The notes below the pieces were generated by a model that saw nothing but the letters and a program-made list of their open reading frames with translations, did no database searches and was not told the origin of the DNA. The position numbers and the translations under genes were made by a program. DNA of 64,000 nt from Acholoe squamosa (lineage: Eukaryota; Annelida; Polychaeta; Phyllodocida; Polynoidae), in assembly GCA_949317995.1 (NCBI GenBank), contig OX439043.1, positions 7,804,501-7,868,500 on the forward strand. The letters are read 5' to 3'. Shown here piece by piece: positions 27,501 to 41,600 of the stretch (position 1 is its first letter; every line of letters begins with the position of its first letter).

Positions 27501-30500
27501 CTCATTTCTTTATGAACGATATACATACACCACATGCATCAACTTGATAAAACGGCTTATGTCTCCTCTCGCTTGGTAGATCAGCCTAAGATGAATAATC
27601 AAGGGCGTGGGAAATATTCAGAGTGGGTGGGACCAGGGGGGTTTTCTGCAATTTTTGACCTCCCTTTGCTTGACCTTTTTAGGAGTTGGCCAAAAGTGGG
27701 GGGGGGGAACATGCCCCCCTGCTTTCCACACCCATGATAATCCTATTGAAAATCCTGAAAGGGCGATGGAGCTGTGAAGGGATACAAACTAAACATTGTA
27801 GTATATGGCTCTGCCAGAAATATTAAACTTATGATAAAAATATGAGGAGCAATGGTTTGGATTGTTAATGCTATGCCAACCTCATGTTAAAAGGGAAGAT
27901 GTTTTCGCCCTGCTTTTTCTATGTAGTGTTGTATCCATGCACAATTCCAACAGTGCACAGGCGGGAGATGGACTCTTCTTAATTTTTCCAGTCTCATGTT
28001 GGGTGGAATCAGGCTCACATAGAGAAAATAATCAAATTATTTTTACTTTTCAACTCTATGTTCGCCATAAAAGATCCAACTGAGCGTGGAGAAAAATTTG
28101 CAGATGGATACGCATTTGAAGTTTCCGCACAAAACTCAATGCCGTGCAGGTCATCAGCAATTCTGGGTAGATGATATAAGAATATGAACTTTCAAAAAGT
28201 GTCAAAGAAACCCAAATGGTCATATAAATGGGGGGGGGATCAGTAAAAAAAGTTACTATATCTTCCGTCTCAGTTATCTATATTTCTACAATTGCTTCAT
28301 ACACCCTTGTCCCAGCATGATTTTATCGTTCATGTTTGCGCTTTTCTTTTCTAACATGAATATGCTATTACCGAGCATATTCATTGATTGCTGTATGAAA
28401 AAAGATAAACAGTTTTGCATCAGAATACTGTAGATACCCATGGATGATTTTCCGCTTTTTTAAAGTTTGACACCTTAGATGTTGCTTATCAGATCTATAC
28501 CCGGGATTATACTTAATTGTCGGGCTTCCCTAGCCCACTCAAAGGGTCTTTATTTTTTTCTTTCCTATCCCCTTAGGATATGTGTGGTGCACATATGCGC
28601 GAGCACCAACACATTCCTCTGCGAAATTGTGTAATGTCGTTCTCGCCATGAATATGACCTTAGCTGTCGAAATGACGTTAAACATCTATTACTCACTCAC
28701 TTATGAATACTTATTTGTTTATATTTGTTTCAGTTTTCCTTTTTGATTTTTTAAGTCATTTTCAGCAACTGTTGCAGGCGAATTGATTTTTTTCCCCCTT
28801 ATCAGATTTCTTTCCCAAAAAAGCAATTTATCATTTCGTGTGCTTGTTTTTGTAGGCAATCCTGGTATGTTTAAATATCATTGTTAATTCTACCTTTTTC
28901 TAAGTAGTGCCTTAATCATAGATCTTTCTATCCCTCCTGTCCCAGAGAGTCATAGAGAGTCCCTTGCACAATGTGATTTGGGCCTCTTGAGCACATCTCC
29001 CATTCTGATATCATTATTTACTGAACAGCATCATGAGATCTTCCCCAATTACAGGATTCCGCATGGTTCATCGGCCTGTCTCCTTGCGCTTTGTAAATAA
29101 TTTAACCATTCCGAGTACTGCCATAATTTCATGTGCATGCCATACTTATCATTATGCCTGCCAATTATGCTGCTGCATATGGACATTAATTCTTGTTGCT
29201 CGAAAAAAACCCATCCATCTGACAAAATAAAGTTATATTGATTCAAGGTGAAATCGTTATAGTGTCGAAATCATAAGAAGTTCTGAATAAACCCTGAAAT
29301 GAACATGTACACCAAATACAAATTGAAATCTTAAGATATTTTATTTGTTTGTGATTGATAGAATGTCCTGTGTACAGCTGGACCTTTCCTTCATTCCCCA
29401 TATGAAGAACAGACTCACAATGTTTTAAAGTCATATGAAAACATCAAAGCTCTCTCTGTAACAAAATAAACCCACATCTTTTCTGATCCATACATCTGAA
29501 CTCTCCAACATTTTCCAATGGTGAAAGGTGTTGTCAATTCCATTCAACAAAGTAGTGTGCTCTCTCTGTATCCACATTCTTGTGGTAGTTCAAACAAAAT
29601 GTGTAGGTTATTAGCTCTGAGTATCTTGGTGACTATTAGATCTTTACAGCAGTGTTTTTGAATTTTTTGAAAATAAATAGGAAATAGGTAAATTCACCCA
29701 AGTGGTGGATTACAGTTCGGAGCATGCTGCTTGCTGAAAAGATGAATGATGCGATGAGTCTTTGGGTCTGTGTACATATCATAGTTAAACCGTCTAAAAC
29801 TGAGTTTGTTGGTGGTGAAACATTGCTAAGTGTCTTCTGAATAATTGTAAACATTTCTGAACCCCCCTCATGAATGCAGGTTGATACTGGGGTTTAGGGT
29901 GCAACATAAACACTTTGACAAAAGTCCCACTCAATACCCTCCTCATTCCACATACAAGGCATCATATAAAGGACTCAAGGAGTGATCATTTGTTAACAAC
30001 TGGGGGTGGTAAGTTTGAGCGGGGGAGGGGGCAGAAAGAGGCAACCTATTTTCAGCAAAAAGGCCTGTGTGTTAGGGGTGAGGATTGTGAACCTCGCGAG
30101 GGGTGAATTTCTTTTTTCGCATGTCAGCCCATCACTTCCCTCCATGTTGTTAGAAAATTAAATTATCACTCCTTGATGGAAATAAAAAAAGACATGAACA
30201 ATCCTCTCATGATTCAAACATGAAAATGGAACAATATGCAAGTCTAATAACTTTTCTTTGACCAAAATCCCCATCACATGCCAGAATTTAAGAAAACATG
30301 TATCGAATATTACAATGTTAATTGCAGTGGACCTTGCTCTGGTGATTTTCTTATGTGTTATAGGTGTAAGGAAAACAATGATGTACTAGCCACTCCTGTG
30401 CTGCAAAGCCACATGTCAAAATGATTACAAGTGTTTATTTGATTTTACCATGATCTAATTTTAACAGACTTTAATACCTGCAAGTTTACAGACATGAAAA

Positions 30501-33500
30501 ATGCATTGCTATAAAACATCAGAACCATAAAATCATACAAAGTATAATCATACCATCTGTACACATGTAAATTACTGTTTGTACCATAGGTCAGCTGAGC
30601 AGCCAAAATTGGTGACAAACCTGGTCGCACAAATTTGTGTACCCGGTATCTGATGTTAAATTTACCAACATTACCATATAGGTATACATAGTGTATATTG
30701 TCTGTATTCCTAAAAGTATACATCTTTTATCTCCTATTATAACAATTTACAAAACAAACCCCAACAGGTGCGTTGTATGGAGGTGGGAGCGACTTGTTCT
30801 ACAGTCAGTTCGAGCTACACACCCGTGAACAGAAAATCACACAGATAGCTCTGCTGGAAGTAAGTCATATATTCATCCATTGTTGTAAAAAATGTTCTGA
30901 GCCACATAGATAGATTTTTGAGTATGACCAGACTTAGACTTGTCCATGAATCTAGCATGGCACTTGACCTAAAAAAAAAAAAAAAAGTAAATGGTTGAAA
31001 AAAATCAGGGTATGCAGGTAGAAAAAATTCCTTTATGTCAACTGAAATTTGTTGTACTTTTCCATGTATATTTGACCCAAGCAGATTACATTTTTCTCCA
31101 TAAGCACCACAAAATGCAACAAAAATGACCATAAAAATTAGGGCAGGGCCAAAAAAAAGAGGTATTACCTGAATAGAACAGTTTCTCTATTTAGGCCTAA
31201 GATCTTTTGCATATAGAATAAAGTAACTTTTTCATATCTTTTTCTTCTTAGGATGCTATTCATCGCATCAAAACTGCCTTCAACAAGGAGTTTGATGCTG
31301 TCTTCGACAAAAAAGAGGGAGAAATCCAAAAGATTACAGAAAAGAACAAACGCATGCGTAAAATCTTTGAGGATCTTGATATGAGTGAAGAGATCTGGGA
31401 GCCTGAGATGGGCATCTTAGAGAGGCCGGAGAAACTTCTTGTGGTTGAGGATTATGAGGTATGATTCATTTAAACATCTTTTACTAATTTTTCTGCTCCA
31501 GCAAAACCAATGTTATGTTTCTTTTAATCACTACCATAAAACAGTGAATATTGGCCAGTCCAGAATATAAACTGATTACTGACTTAGAATTTTTACAGAA
31601 TTCTCCCTGACAAACACATCTGATTTAGTTCTGCAACCTAAAATGCCCTCAACCAAGTTATTGCTGACATATTGCTTTTTGACTTGTTCCAAAGTATACT
31701 AACGCTTTTGTTTTAGGTTTCCCTGGGACAATTGATTGATAAAATCACTGAAATAATAAGGCATGGGGGATTAGCCATAGAATTAACTTTGGTATTTTGC
31801 CAGTGTGATATTTAGCAGAATAAACAGTTACTATATTCCTCTTTTTCAGCAAATACCTTCACAGTGAATCTGAGCTGGTTTTCTCTATTTATCTAACAAC
31901 CTCTTTTTTATGTAGGTAATAACCCATCATTTATTACTACGGAATCTCATTTTTTCAGAACTTCCGGAGAGTAAGTGAGGAAATAGATGTGCATCTCGCA
32001 CTAGGAAACCCTCACATATAAAACAAGTATTCTAGCTCACAGCGCTTTCGGCTTCTTGGCATTTGTCATCACATTGTATCGATGTAGTTCTCTCATTGAA
32101 ATGATATTTCCCAATTACTGCCATATCTGGTCCCGCTGGGTGAACCTATTCTAACCTTTAAATGATGCATAAATGTAATGCTAGAAACCTATCCTCAGAG
32201 GTGCACTGAATCAAGGACCTACGTCCGCTGACATTTGCCCCGTGACAACGTCGCCGATTCAGAGCACCATATAAGCGGCACAAGGTTTCAATTCAAGTAT
32301 AAACTGTGTCTTAGATACCAAGCATCATGCCACTGCTACCCAATAGCTTTGATACCCTCCCAAAGGGTTGGGATGGTGCTCTGATTCAGGGGCCAAAGGT
32401 GCTGCAGTTGCCTATCATTATAACAAATGGACATGGAGCCATGCTCCAATGAGGTGCTGGTCAGCAGTCTCCCCAGCACTTGCTTGGTGCATTATGATGA
32501 CCAATGGGCATGATGCACTCCTACATCAGCAGCCTTTAAAGGGGTTAAAGGCAGAATGGGAGATATCACCCACAATGACCATACATTCACCAGTAGGTTA
32601 GTTTAGATGTGTGATCTTTCACAAGTAGATAGTAAGTTTTTTCATCAATTGAAATGGAGAACCTTTGTGGATGTGTCACACACCTTGGATATACATGTAC
32701 TGGGCCTAATCTGTCACTAGACAAAATGTGGCAACATGGAGTAGTGGTCTCTGAACATTTAATGGTATGGGAAGTCACCAGAAGTTAAGTAGGTCAACAT
32801 TTAGTTCTCTTCAACAACTAAGACATTGATTATAACTCCGGCTGTAGGCTTGCACTGGATATGATAGTTGGCTTGCTACCTTCCATGACAGCTCAAGAAG
32901 ACCATTGTTCCTTGTCATATCTAGAATTATGTATAACAATTCGCTATCTAATTTCACTTGATGTATGATACCCCCATATTGCAATGTTTCTCATCTGCTT
33001 TCATGTAATAGAGGAGTCTTTAATTTGAGGGAATCGATAGAATTACTTAACTTAGCAATATCTTACTTGGGTACCCTGGCCCATCGGTTGGAATTGATCA
33101 TCCAAGTCATAAGTACATAAAATGTAGTCTGGTTGAGAGCTATAAGCAAAACTTGTCTCTCCTTGCTTTTAGCCCACAGCATAGACAGAGAAGAAAATGA
33201 AAACAAAAGATGGGAGGGGGGGGCAGAGGCCCCAATTTAATGAGTATCTCACCAACTTAGCACTCCCAAAAGTAGTGGCACAAATGACAATACAGAGAAA
33301 ACCTTACAGTCCTTTTGCCTTCTGAGAATTCGTAAAAGACTGATGTTGTAATTCAGCCCACTCTGTTTTCAGCACTCGAAATAGCCACTGTACATTTTCA
33401 GTGGATAATAGCACTTCTAAATGACTCTTTCACTTCAACCTGATCAAATAGGAATAACGCAAATGAGTTGGTCTTTTTTTTGCATTGTTTTTGATACTTA

Positions 33501-36500
33501 GGTTTTTGCATAATTGATAGGAATTCTTATAAAAACATTTCCTGTAGAACAGAACTATGAATAATTTGTCTACAAAATGTAAGTTCTAAGGTAGAATCTA
33601 GTGTTTGTGTATAGAGGAACGACAAAGTGTGTCGTGTCAATGGAAGGAAGAGAGACGGTGGATGTTCGATATTGCATGACAGATAATTACATAAACGACA
33701 GAAGGGGTATGTGTCAGCAAAAGTAACAGATCAAGTGATACATAGAATAAGTGTTTTGTTAAGACTTGACAATACTGGATCAAACAAAAAATTAAAACAG
33801 TGCACATGCACACACTTCCACATTTTCACCATAAGTCATTCCATAGAAATACATTTACTTTGAAATATAAAACGAAGCCCAGATAATACAAAGCACACGA
33901 AAACTGATTTTTTTTTTTGTATTGGTGTTAGTACACATTTGATACCTATCAAAACATGATAATTGTGATAAAAATATAAAAATGTCAGTCCCACCTTAAA
34001 GGAGTATCAAAAAACATATATTGGTACAGTTCTTGTATCTTCTAAATTTTTACAAAAGTAAGTTCCCATTAGAGAGGGAAAAAGATATATTTTCTGGTCA
34101 AAGTGTTTTAGAAACACAATTTATGATTTAAAATTGTACAATCTTTGAGCCTCCTATCAATTCCACATTTATATGCAATATAAGTAAGATGAAATGGTAG
34201 GTTTCAGCAGATGTATTTCATCTATAGATATTTGTCAACAATCAAAAGTTTTTCTAATGATCTAATTAAAAAAAGCGATCTGTAGTAATGCCTGTACTAC
34301 ATAGAATTTATTACCTAGAAAAATATGAGAAATGTAAGTGCAACATAAAATCATGCTAGAAGCATATTATATCAGTACGTTTTTTTTTCTCTCTTGATTT
34401 AAAAAATTCATCATGTGTGCATTTATGTTCATTTAGTGACATTGAACCAAGTTATTTTTGTACATGTTTATAAAGGTGCGCAAATCCGCGTATATCTGGA
34501 CTCAGGTTAGAGTTGTTCAGCAATATCCAACACTTCTTGCAACAGAAAGTGCTTTTATATGTGTGCTTTAAATTGCGATTTAAATAGTTACTTTCTTTTC
34601 AAATCACATACACATGTGTGTATGGTTCTGTTAAAGTAACTTTTCATATTTTCTATAATATGATTTTAAGTATTGTTTGATATTATGTTGGAAGAATGAG
34701 TTTTTTGGATTTCTTATTCATTTTCATTTTGCTTCTTAACATAAATTTTGAAAGATATATTTATTTTTAATATAATCAACCAAAATTAAATTGAGTGGAA
34801 GTCATATCACTGTTTTTTCCTATTCCTACTATATCATATGCACTTTTGAATTTTGCATTTTTGGTCAGGCGTCAGTCAAGATAACTAAAGAACTAATTCT
34901 CTCAAAAGAGACAAGAAAACTTTAGTACTAGAAGTATCATCAATTAAAAACCTCAAATATACACTCGTTGCAATTAGAAACAACTTTTCCTTAATGTTCT
35001 TGGAACTTACCATAAATCCCCGGTCATAAGCCGGATTTTTTTTTCTATTTTGGGCCCAAACCGGCTTCTAAATTTTTCCCAAAGTCCCTCCGGCTTATGA
35101 CCGTTTTTTTTTTTACTATAGAATAAAGAGAAAATGGTAAAAATTTGATCCCAAAACCGGCTTTTAGGATTTCCCTGAACTCTCCCCCCGGCTTATGACC
35201 GGGGCCGGCTTGTGACCGAGGATTTACGGTACAGAATATATATGCCATACTTTTGTCTAGTCACACTTTGATTTAAAGATGATTCTAGGCATATCCCATT
35301 AGCGAATAACCTTTACATTGAATTCTCTAGAATATTTAATTAGATAACAGGTGATTATAACAAATATATAATAAATAGTTAAACATCATTATTTCACTTT
35401 TTAAAAAAATACCTTTCATTGCTTAATGGATACTGTTATTACTTTACCACATTTTATAGAAACATAAGCGTCCACCAGTAAGTGTCATCTTAAAGTGATT
35501 TTTTTTTTTTCAAATTTTCACTTAAAAAAATATCACCATCCAATATCCAACTGGATGCCAAAATCAAAACAAGAAAATGATTTTCCATAATTTGAGTCAT
35601 GTACTAAAACTACCGTAATCTCCTGCGTAGAAGGCGCAGCTCGTGTAGAAGGCGCACCCCCAACCCAGAGAAGGCTGTTTCATGTAGAAGGCACACCCCT
35701 GAGGGCAGATTTTTGTCAGTTTAGTACTGTTCTATAGTAAAAAAATACCCCCCCCCCTAAATAAGGCGCACCCCAAACTCAAGGCAATGTCCCTCCCGCG
35801 TATAAGGAGCACCCCCAATCTGATTCGCGTATAAGAAGCGACTTATATGCGGGAGATTACGGTATGTGAAAAGATTGTAGTCAAATTTTCACCAACTAGA
35901 TAAAACAACTGTGTATATTAACAATAGAAAACTTGATGTATGTGACACAAGTTCTCTATTATTAATGAAGTAGAGGAAAACATAGTTTCACAAGACATAC
36001 CATATACTTAACCATCTTTTTTCCACTATCAGAAAAGTATAGATGACTAGAGAAAAAGACTTTTTGATTATTTCTTAGATTTCAAAAGTTTGTTAATCTC
36101 TGAGTTTTTTTTTTTTTTTGTTTTTTTTTAATTTATTTTATATGTACACTATAAATAGTTCGTCATAGGACACTTCATGAAATAGTGTGTTATTCACGCA
36201 CATGATGAAAACTTTTACAGATCAAATAGAAATTTATCCTAAAATTTATAAACATACACATGGTTATAACCAGTACCTGCCTTGGTTTTATATGGTAGTT
36301 TTTTTCAACGTTTACAACATCAGAGTTCCATATTTTTATAAAATATCATCTTATATTATTTGGAGAAGATATCCGTCACATCGTCAGAGATGCCACTTTT
36401 CCTGGTTCACCAGGAATTCCTGGTTTTGATCCCAAGATTCCTGTATTCAATTATGTTAAATTCCTTGGAAAATGTGTCAAAAGTCCAGTTTTCCTGGTTT

Positions 36501-37909
36501 TTGTCGGCCAGTGAGTGGCATCTCTGCATCGTTTACATACACTTCATAAACATAAAATCTAGGGATAAAATTTTTTTTTTCTCATGTTCTAAATGTTCTT
36601 GCTGATTATAAATCATCTTCATCTTTATATATCAATAGAAAGTGGCAACAAACGTAAGTTTGCGCAAAGCGTCACAACATGACATTTCAGAGCAGTGCAT
36701 GAAGTAATAAATTAAAGGTTGATGTGGTAAAGCTGTATATTGATGAATCAGAACATTGATAACTTTACATCACCATCATATACAATAAAATTTTACATTT
36801 GAAGAATTATGTAGTAATCTTGATGATAAAATTGAAAATATGGGGAGCTTGTGCAACCATGTTATGATACTAATTTGACTTTCTGTACTATCAAATCTAG
36901 AATACTAAAGCTAAATAGGAGTTGATATCATGCATCCATTATCCAACATTTCCACATCAACAAAAATGAATTCCATGGAAATTAAAAAAAAAACCTTTCT
37001 TTTCATGGAATAAATTGTGACTGTATAATATCCAGTGTGTGCAGAAATTGCGAGTGTCAAAGGTTGACCTTATGACCGTTAGCGCGGGTTATATGTCATA
37101 GTTACTAGAGTTACACCAATTTTCACAGCGTTCAAGGTCAAGTTTGTAAATGTTTATTGAAACATATTTAGTAATACATACTTACTTATACCTTGTGAAT
37201 GTACTCTCATCAGATGATTACAAACATTGTAATGACACAAGGACAGATAAATGTTTTTTACCCTGAAATGGTGCACTTGGTACATGAGGATATTAAATTA
37301 TGATACAGTACCAAAGAGACCAACATATGATTCTGGATGCACCTTATAGGATATTGCTGAGTTCAGGGCGCATCTTATAAGCGGAGTGCACCTTATGGGT
37401 GGGGTAATAGAGAAACAGATATTTTAGCAGCAGGTGGTGTAAGTTGTCTACTTCTAAATAAATGACCTCAGAGGTGTATCATGGTGCTTTATTTTGACAG
37501 GCAATACACAGGCTAATATTGCCGTAAAACCCCGATCAAAAGCCAACCTCAGTCATAAGCTAGGGTTAGACATTGCTGATTCATTACAAGCCAATTTTGG
37601 TCCTTAATTTACATCATTTTTCTCTTTAATTTATTGTAATAAAACCCTGGTCATTAGCCAGGAGTAGACTTAAGCAAAATGTTATAAGCTGATTTTAATC
37701 AAAAATAGCAACAACAAAAAGATTGGCTTATGACCGGTGTTTTATGGTACTTTACAATACATCTGTAAGATAGAGGAAATGTATAGCATTCATGTTTATA
37801 ATTATGTATTGATGTTTACTGGGCAGGATATGCTGAATTTCCTTGATTCTCTGGTCAGTATACTAAAGGTTGAAATTACTTGAAAGTGAAAAAGAGTAAA
37901 AAAGAGGGC

Positions 37910-37975
<66 letters not shown>

Positions 37976-38573
37976 TCATTATTACATTATCAATATCTAT
38001 GATATAAAAATATCTAATTGAAATGCCTTGTGCTTTAATTGACAAAAGTTTATTGAAAATGGAATATTTTTTTTATAACAAAGCAGCCTTCTTTCAAGAA
38101 ATATTGAACTTGGTTTTTATATCCTCTTCCTTTAATATCATATACTTGCATGATTGGAAGTCCCTTGGTATTCTACTTCAGTATGTTATTACCTTCAGAT
38201 GATACTGGCTGTGAAATTATCTTGCCTAAACAGCGATCCTTTGTTAATATATAATATGTGCGCTCAATCTATGTCGCTTATGTTGCAGGAAGGTTCTCAC
38301 CCTTTGTCATGGCTTATCATTGCGCGCTGGGAATGCAAGCCTATTTCAGCATGCTTATTAAAACATAACACTCTTCTTGATTCCCCCATAGCCAAAAGTG
38401 CCAAAAGTGAAAATGGCCTCCTTTCGCCTCAAGCAGAGAGCAGTCTTGCGAAAGATGCAGGGCAAAGTAGGGAATGGCTTTTCACTGTTCACCACTCACT
38501 ATGGCTATTATGATTATAGTCCATTTTCACTTATACATGGTAGATACACATGGTACAACCAGCCATCACCACT

Positions 38574-38660
<87 letters not shown>

Positions 38661-41600
38661 TTGTGGGCAATAAATACACTTTATAATTCCATCAATGTCA
38701 CTACTGAAATTAACATAAACACCCTTGAAAAATTCACCTTTGTTCGCGACCATTAAATTTCATCTTGATGTATTTTCTTTCAGCAAAAGAGCCACCTTAG
38801 ATATTTATGATACACTTACCATGGCAAATACTATTTATACTACCCCCTGAACACTTTAAGATTAGTGTCAAGCAAAGTCAAAATTATTCTGAAATCACTA
38901 CCTCATTTGAGGTATCTATGTGTATGTTCATACCCACTATCTTTTTGATACACCACGGTGATGAATGAAAAGCTGTTACTAACAACAAACTTAAATTATC
39001 GGTCTTTTATTAAATACATAATCATAATGTAAGCATGTATAACAGCTGAAGCTTGAGAGTCTGTACTCCTGCAAAGTGCCATCCATTATAACCAGGAATC
39101 CACTTAGTTTAGCAGGAATTACTTTGATAGAGATACTTCAAAATGGTAAACAGTCATTTTGTTCTCCTTTTGTGCAACATTATTTGGAAAACAGCCAGCC
39201 GACTCAAATGTAAGTCTCTGAAGTCGTCAGAGCATGCTCAACATGTACCCATTGACACGCCTACCTCCCATTGTAGTACCTTTAGAGAATGTATGAGATT
39301 TATTTGTTTACTTTGCCCTTTTGTACTAAATGTTGTGTAATTGTCAGTCTGTCAGTAGATAAGTATGTACAGAGTTTTACCCTCTATCATATTGTACTAT
39401 TGTTGTCTTATCCCATCTATGCTCAATGTTTACTTCTATCATACTGGTGCCCCTAGTAGAATTGTATACATATAATTATATAATTGATTAGTGGCATACC
39501 TTTTTTTTCTCTTTTTTTTTTTTAAAAAAAAAAAGGGCATGTCAATTTCTGTGGTATAATCTAGGTTCATCAAATACTGCTTTGGCAGATTCTTGTAGAA
39601 CAGGAACTCTTTTTTAAGTAAATTATATCTCTTGATGGCTTTTCTTGAATTGCCTGATAAAACCTTGTCACATGCAGGGTTAAGGACTGAAACAATAAAC
39701 TCTTTCTTCAGCATATGTCATTAATCAATGAACTAACCAATCTGTCTCAACATCTTTGATATTTGATGGTAAGAAAAGAAAAGGAAAACTTTTTGAGCCA
39801 CAGGTTTTGCCAGATGAACATGGAAAGTTTTACACACAAGGACTTAAGGGTTATCTTCTTTTTCAACATCTTAAAAATCTGTTAAATCTTGTTTTATCAG
39901 GTCAAAGTGGAGAAGTACCTCACCCCAGAGCAGCGGCGTAAACTTGAGGAGGAGCAGCGTCTTGAATCTGAGCGACGTGCTAAAGAGAAAGGAGACAACT
40001 GGAGGGACCGTGGTCTCGAACAGATGATGGGAGGAGTTCTCGAAATCAAGAAGGAAGATGAACTCAAGAAGGTATGTGTGACATACCCATGATATTCACT
40101 TACCTTAGAGTGCTCTAATTTCTAAATCTAAATCTTCTTTTTATTAAGTAGAAATTGCTAAAAATGTTTGGCAATAATATGTACTGTAGTTATCAAAAGC
40201 ATTGATATTTTCACTCGAGAGTGAGTCAGCGAGCCTAGGTCTACTATACAACATAATTAAGCCTAGCTCTAATCTAGGGATATTAATTCTTCACCCTCAG
40301 AACTTATTAGGTGAAGGCACTTTAGTACTGTTAGTGTATGGTGGCATTCCTGATTGTGCAGTTTTCACCATGGAGGTGACAGGAGCAAACAGGTTTCCAA
40401 CATCTTCTTACCAGAATTCAGGCTTTGTCTGTTCATTATAAACAAAAAATTGATGGTGTTTCCTCAGGACATTCCCCAACCTGGTTTCATGACAGTGAAG
40501 GGAGAAGAAGAGTGGACCGAGGATGAGAAGCGCATGGCACAGGACTACCTCCGTAAGGTTAGGGAGCTCGCTGAGGAGAGAGACAAGTACCGCAAGGTAA
40601 GGCACTGGATGTTCCAAATCCCTTCTCGTGTTATAAATGTAAAAGTTTAAAAACAGTATGTTAGATAGTATAATTGCCTATACAATAGGTTCAGTGGAAG
40701 ATGATCATTATGATCTCTTTTCTCTTGAATAAGACTCATTCATCATGGTCATGTCATTAAAAGAAGAAAAATAAAACCTCTCGGAGGCTGATACTTCAGG
40801 TTCAAGTGTAACTTACCTTTATGAAACAGGAAATGTTTTTGGAGTACAGATTGTAGGTACATGTACCCCCTCTAATGAAGGTCTGAATCTTTTTTTGGCA
40901 GCAACTTGAAATGGAGTTGAAGAAACTGCAGACACAGATCCAGGAGAGCGCCATACAATTTGATGAGGCGCTCCAGGCTCTGTTTAACCGTAAGATCAAA
41001 ACAGAGATGGTCATCTACCAGGAGGAGCTCAAGATCCTGCGACTCAAGCACTCACTGCTTTTGGAAGAGGAGCTCAACAACCGCGAAGACGAGCTCAACT
41101 CCCTGCTCGACTTTAAGAAGGATCTGAAGGTATGCAACTTATAACTGGATAATGTAACTACTGGGCTGTCACAAAACTGGATTGCCTTCTGGCTTTCCCT
41201 CATACAAAGCCATAAGTAATTTAGGATACTGAACTTTTGCTTTTATGCTCTTTTGTCAGATTTTAGGAAAGCTATAAAAATGTCTGGGAAAAAACCCTTC
41301 TTCGTACAAGTTTTATATGCTCTTCCATAAAGACATCAAAGCACATTTAGAAATAAGTCTTAAAGTGATAGTTTTTGTCCTCACAGGTTCTATCTGCAAT
41401 GGCTCTGACAGAGTCAAGGAAGAATGTAGATGCATTCCGTGAGAAGTATGACACCCTTGTCATTGAGGATAAACTGATGGACCGATCCTTTAAACGTGAT
41501 TTTAATGACATTCCTGGTTACCTCATTGACCAGTTGCACAAACTGTACAGGCGCCGACCAAGGTAGGGCCCTTTTTCATTTCTTATGTGGTTACTTCTTG

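Larger units (their letters stand above)
31459..39900. other. Largest CFAP43 intron (8.4 kb)
   Basis: Holds four phase-0 microexon candidates (31959, 35460, 36639, 38392), a palindromic MITE (32354-32549), three TACCGTA-type elements (35008, 35611, 37520), a short TIR element (36385), and two (TA)n tracts. A decayed GCACCTTATAGG-type fragment lies at about 37325-37410. No independent gene is seen. Confidence 0.65.

Noticed and set aside
32617-32635. Microexon candidate TAGATA before GTAAGT
   Set aside because: Begins with an in-frame TAG.
33548-33578. 31-nt microexon candidate before GTAAGT
   Set aside because: Length is not a multiple of three and would break the phase-0 junction.
38398-38686. 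Open frame ending in an Ile-Tyr run
   Set aside because: The tail is the (TA)n microsatellite; only its first 75 nt are kept as a candidate exon.
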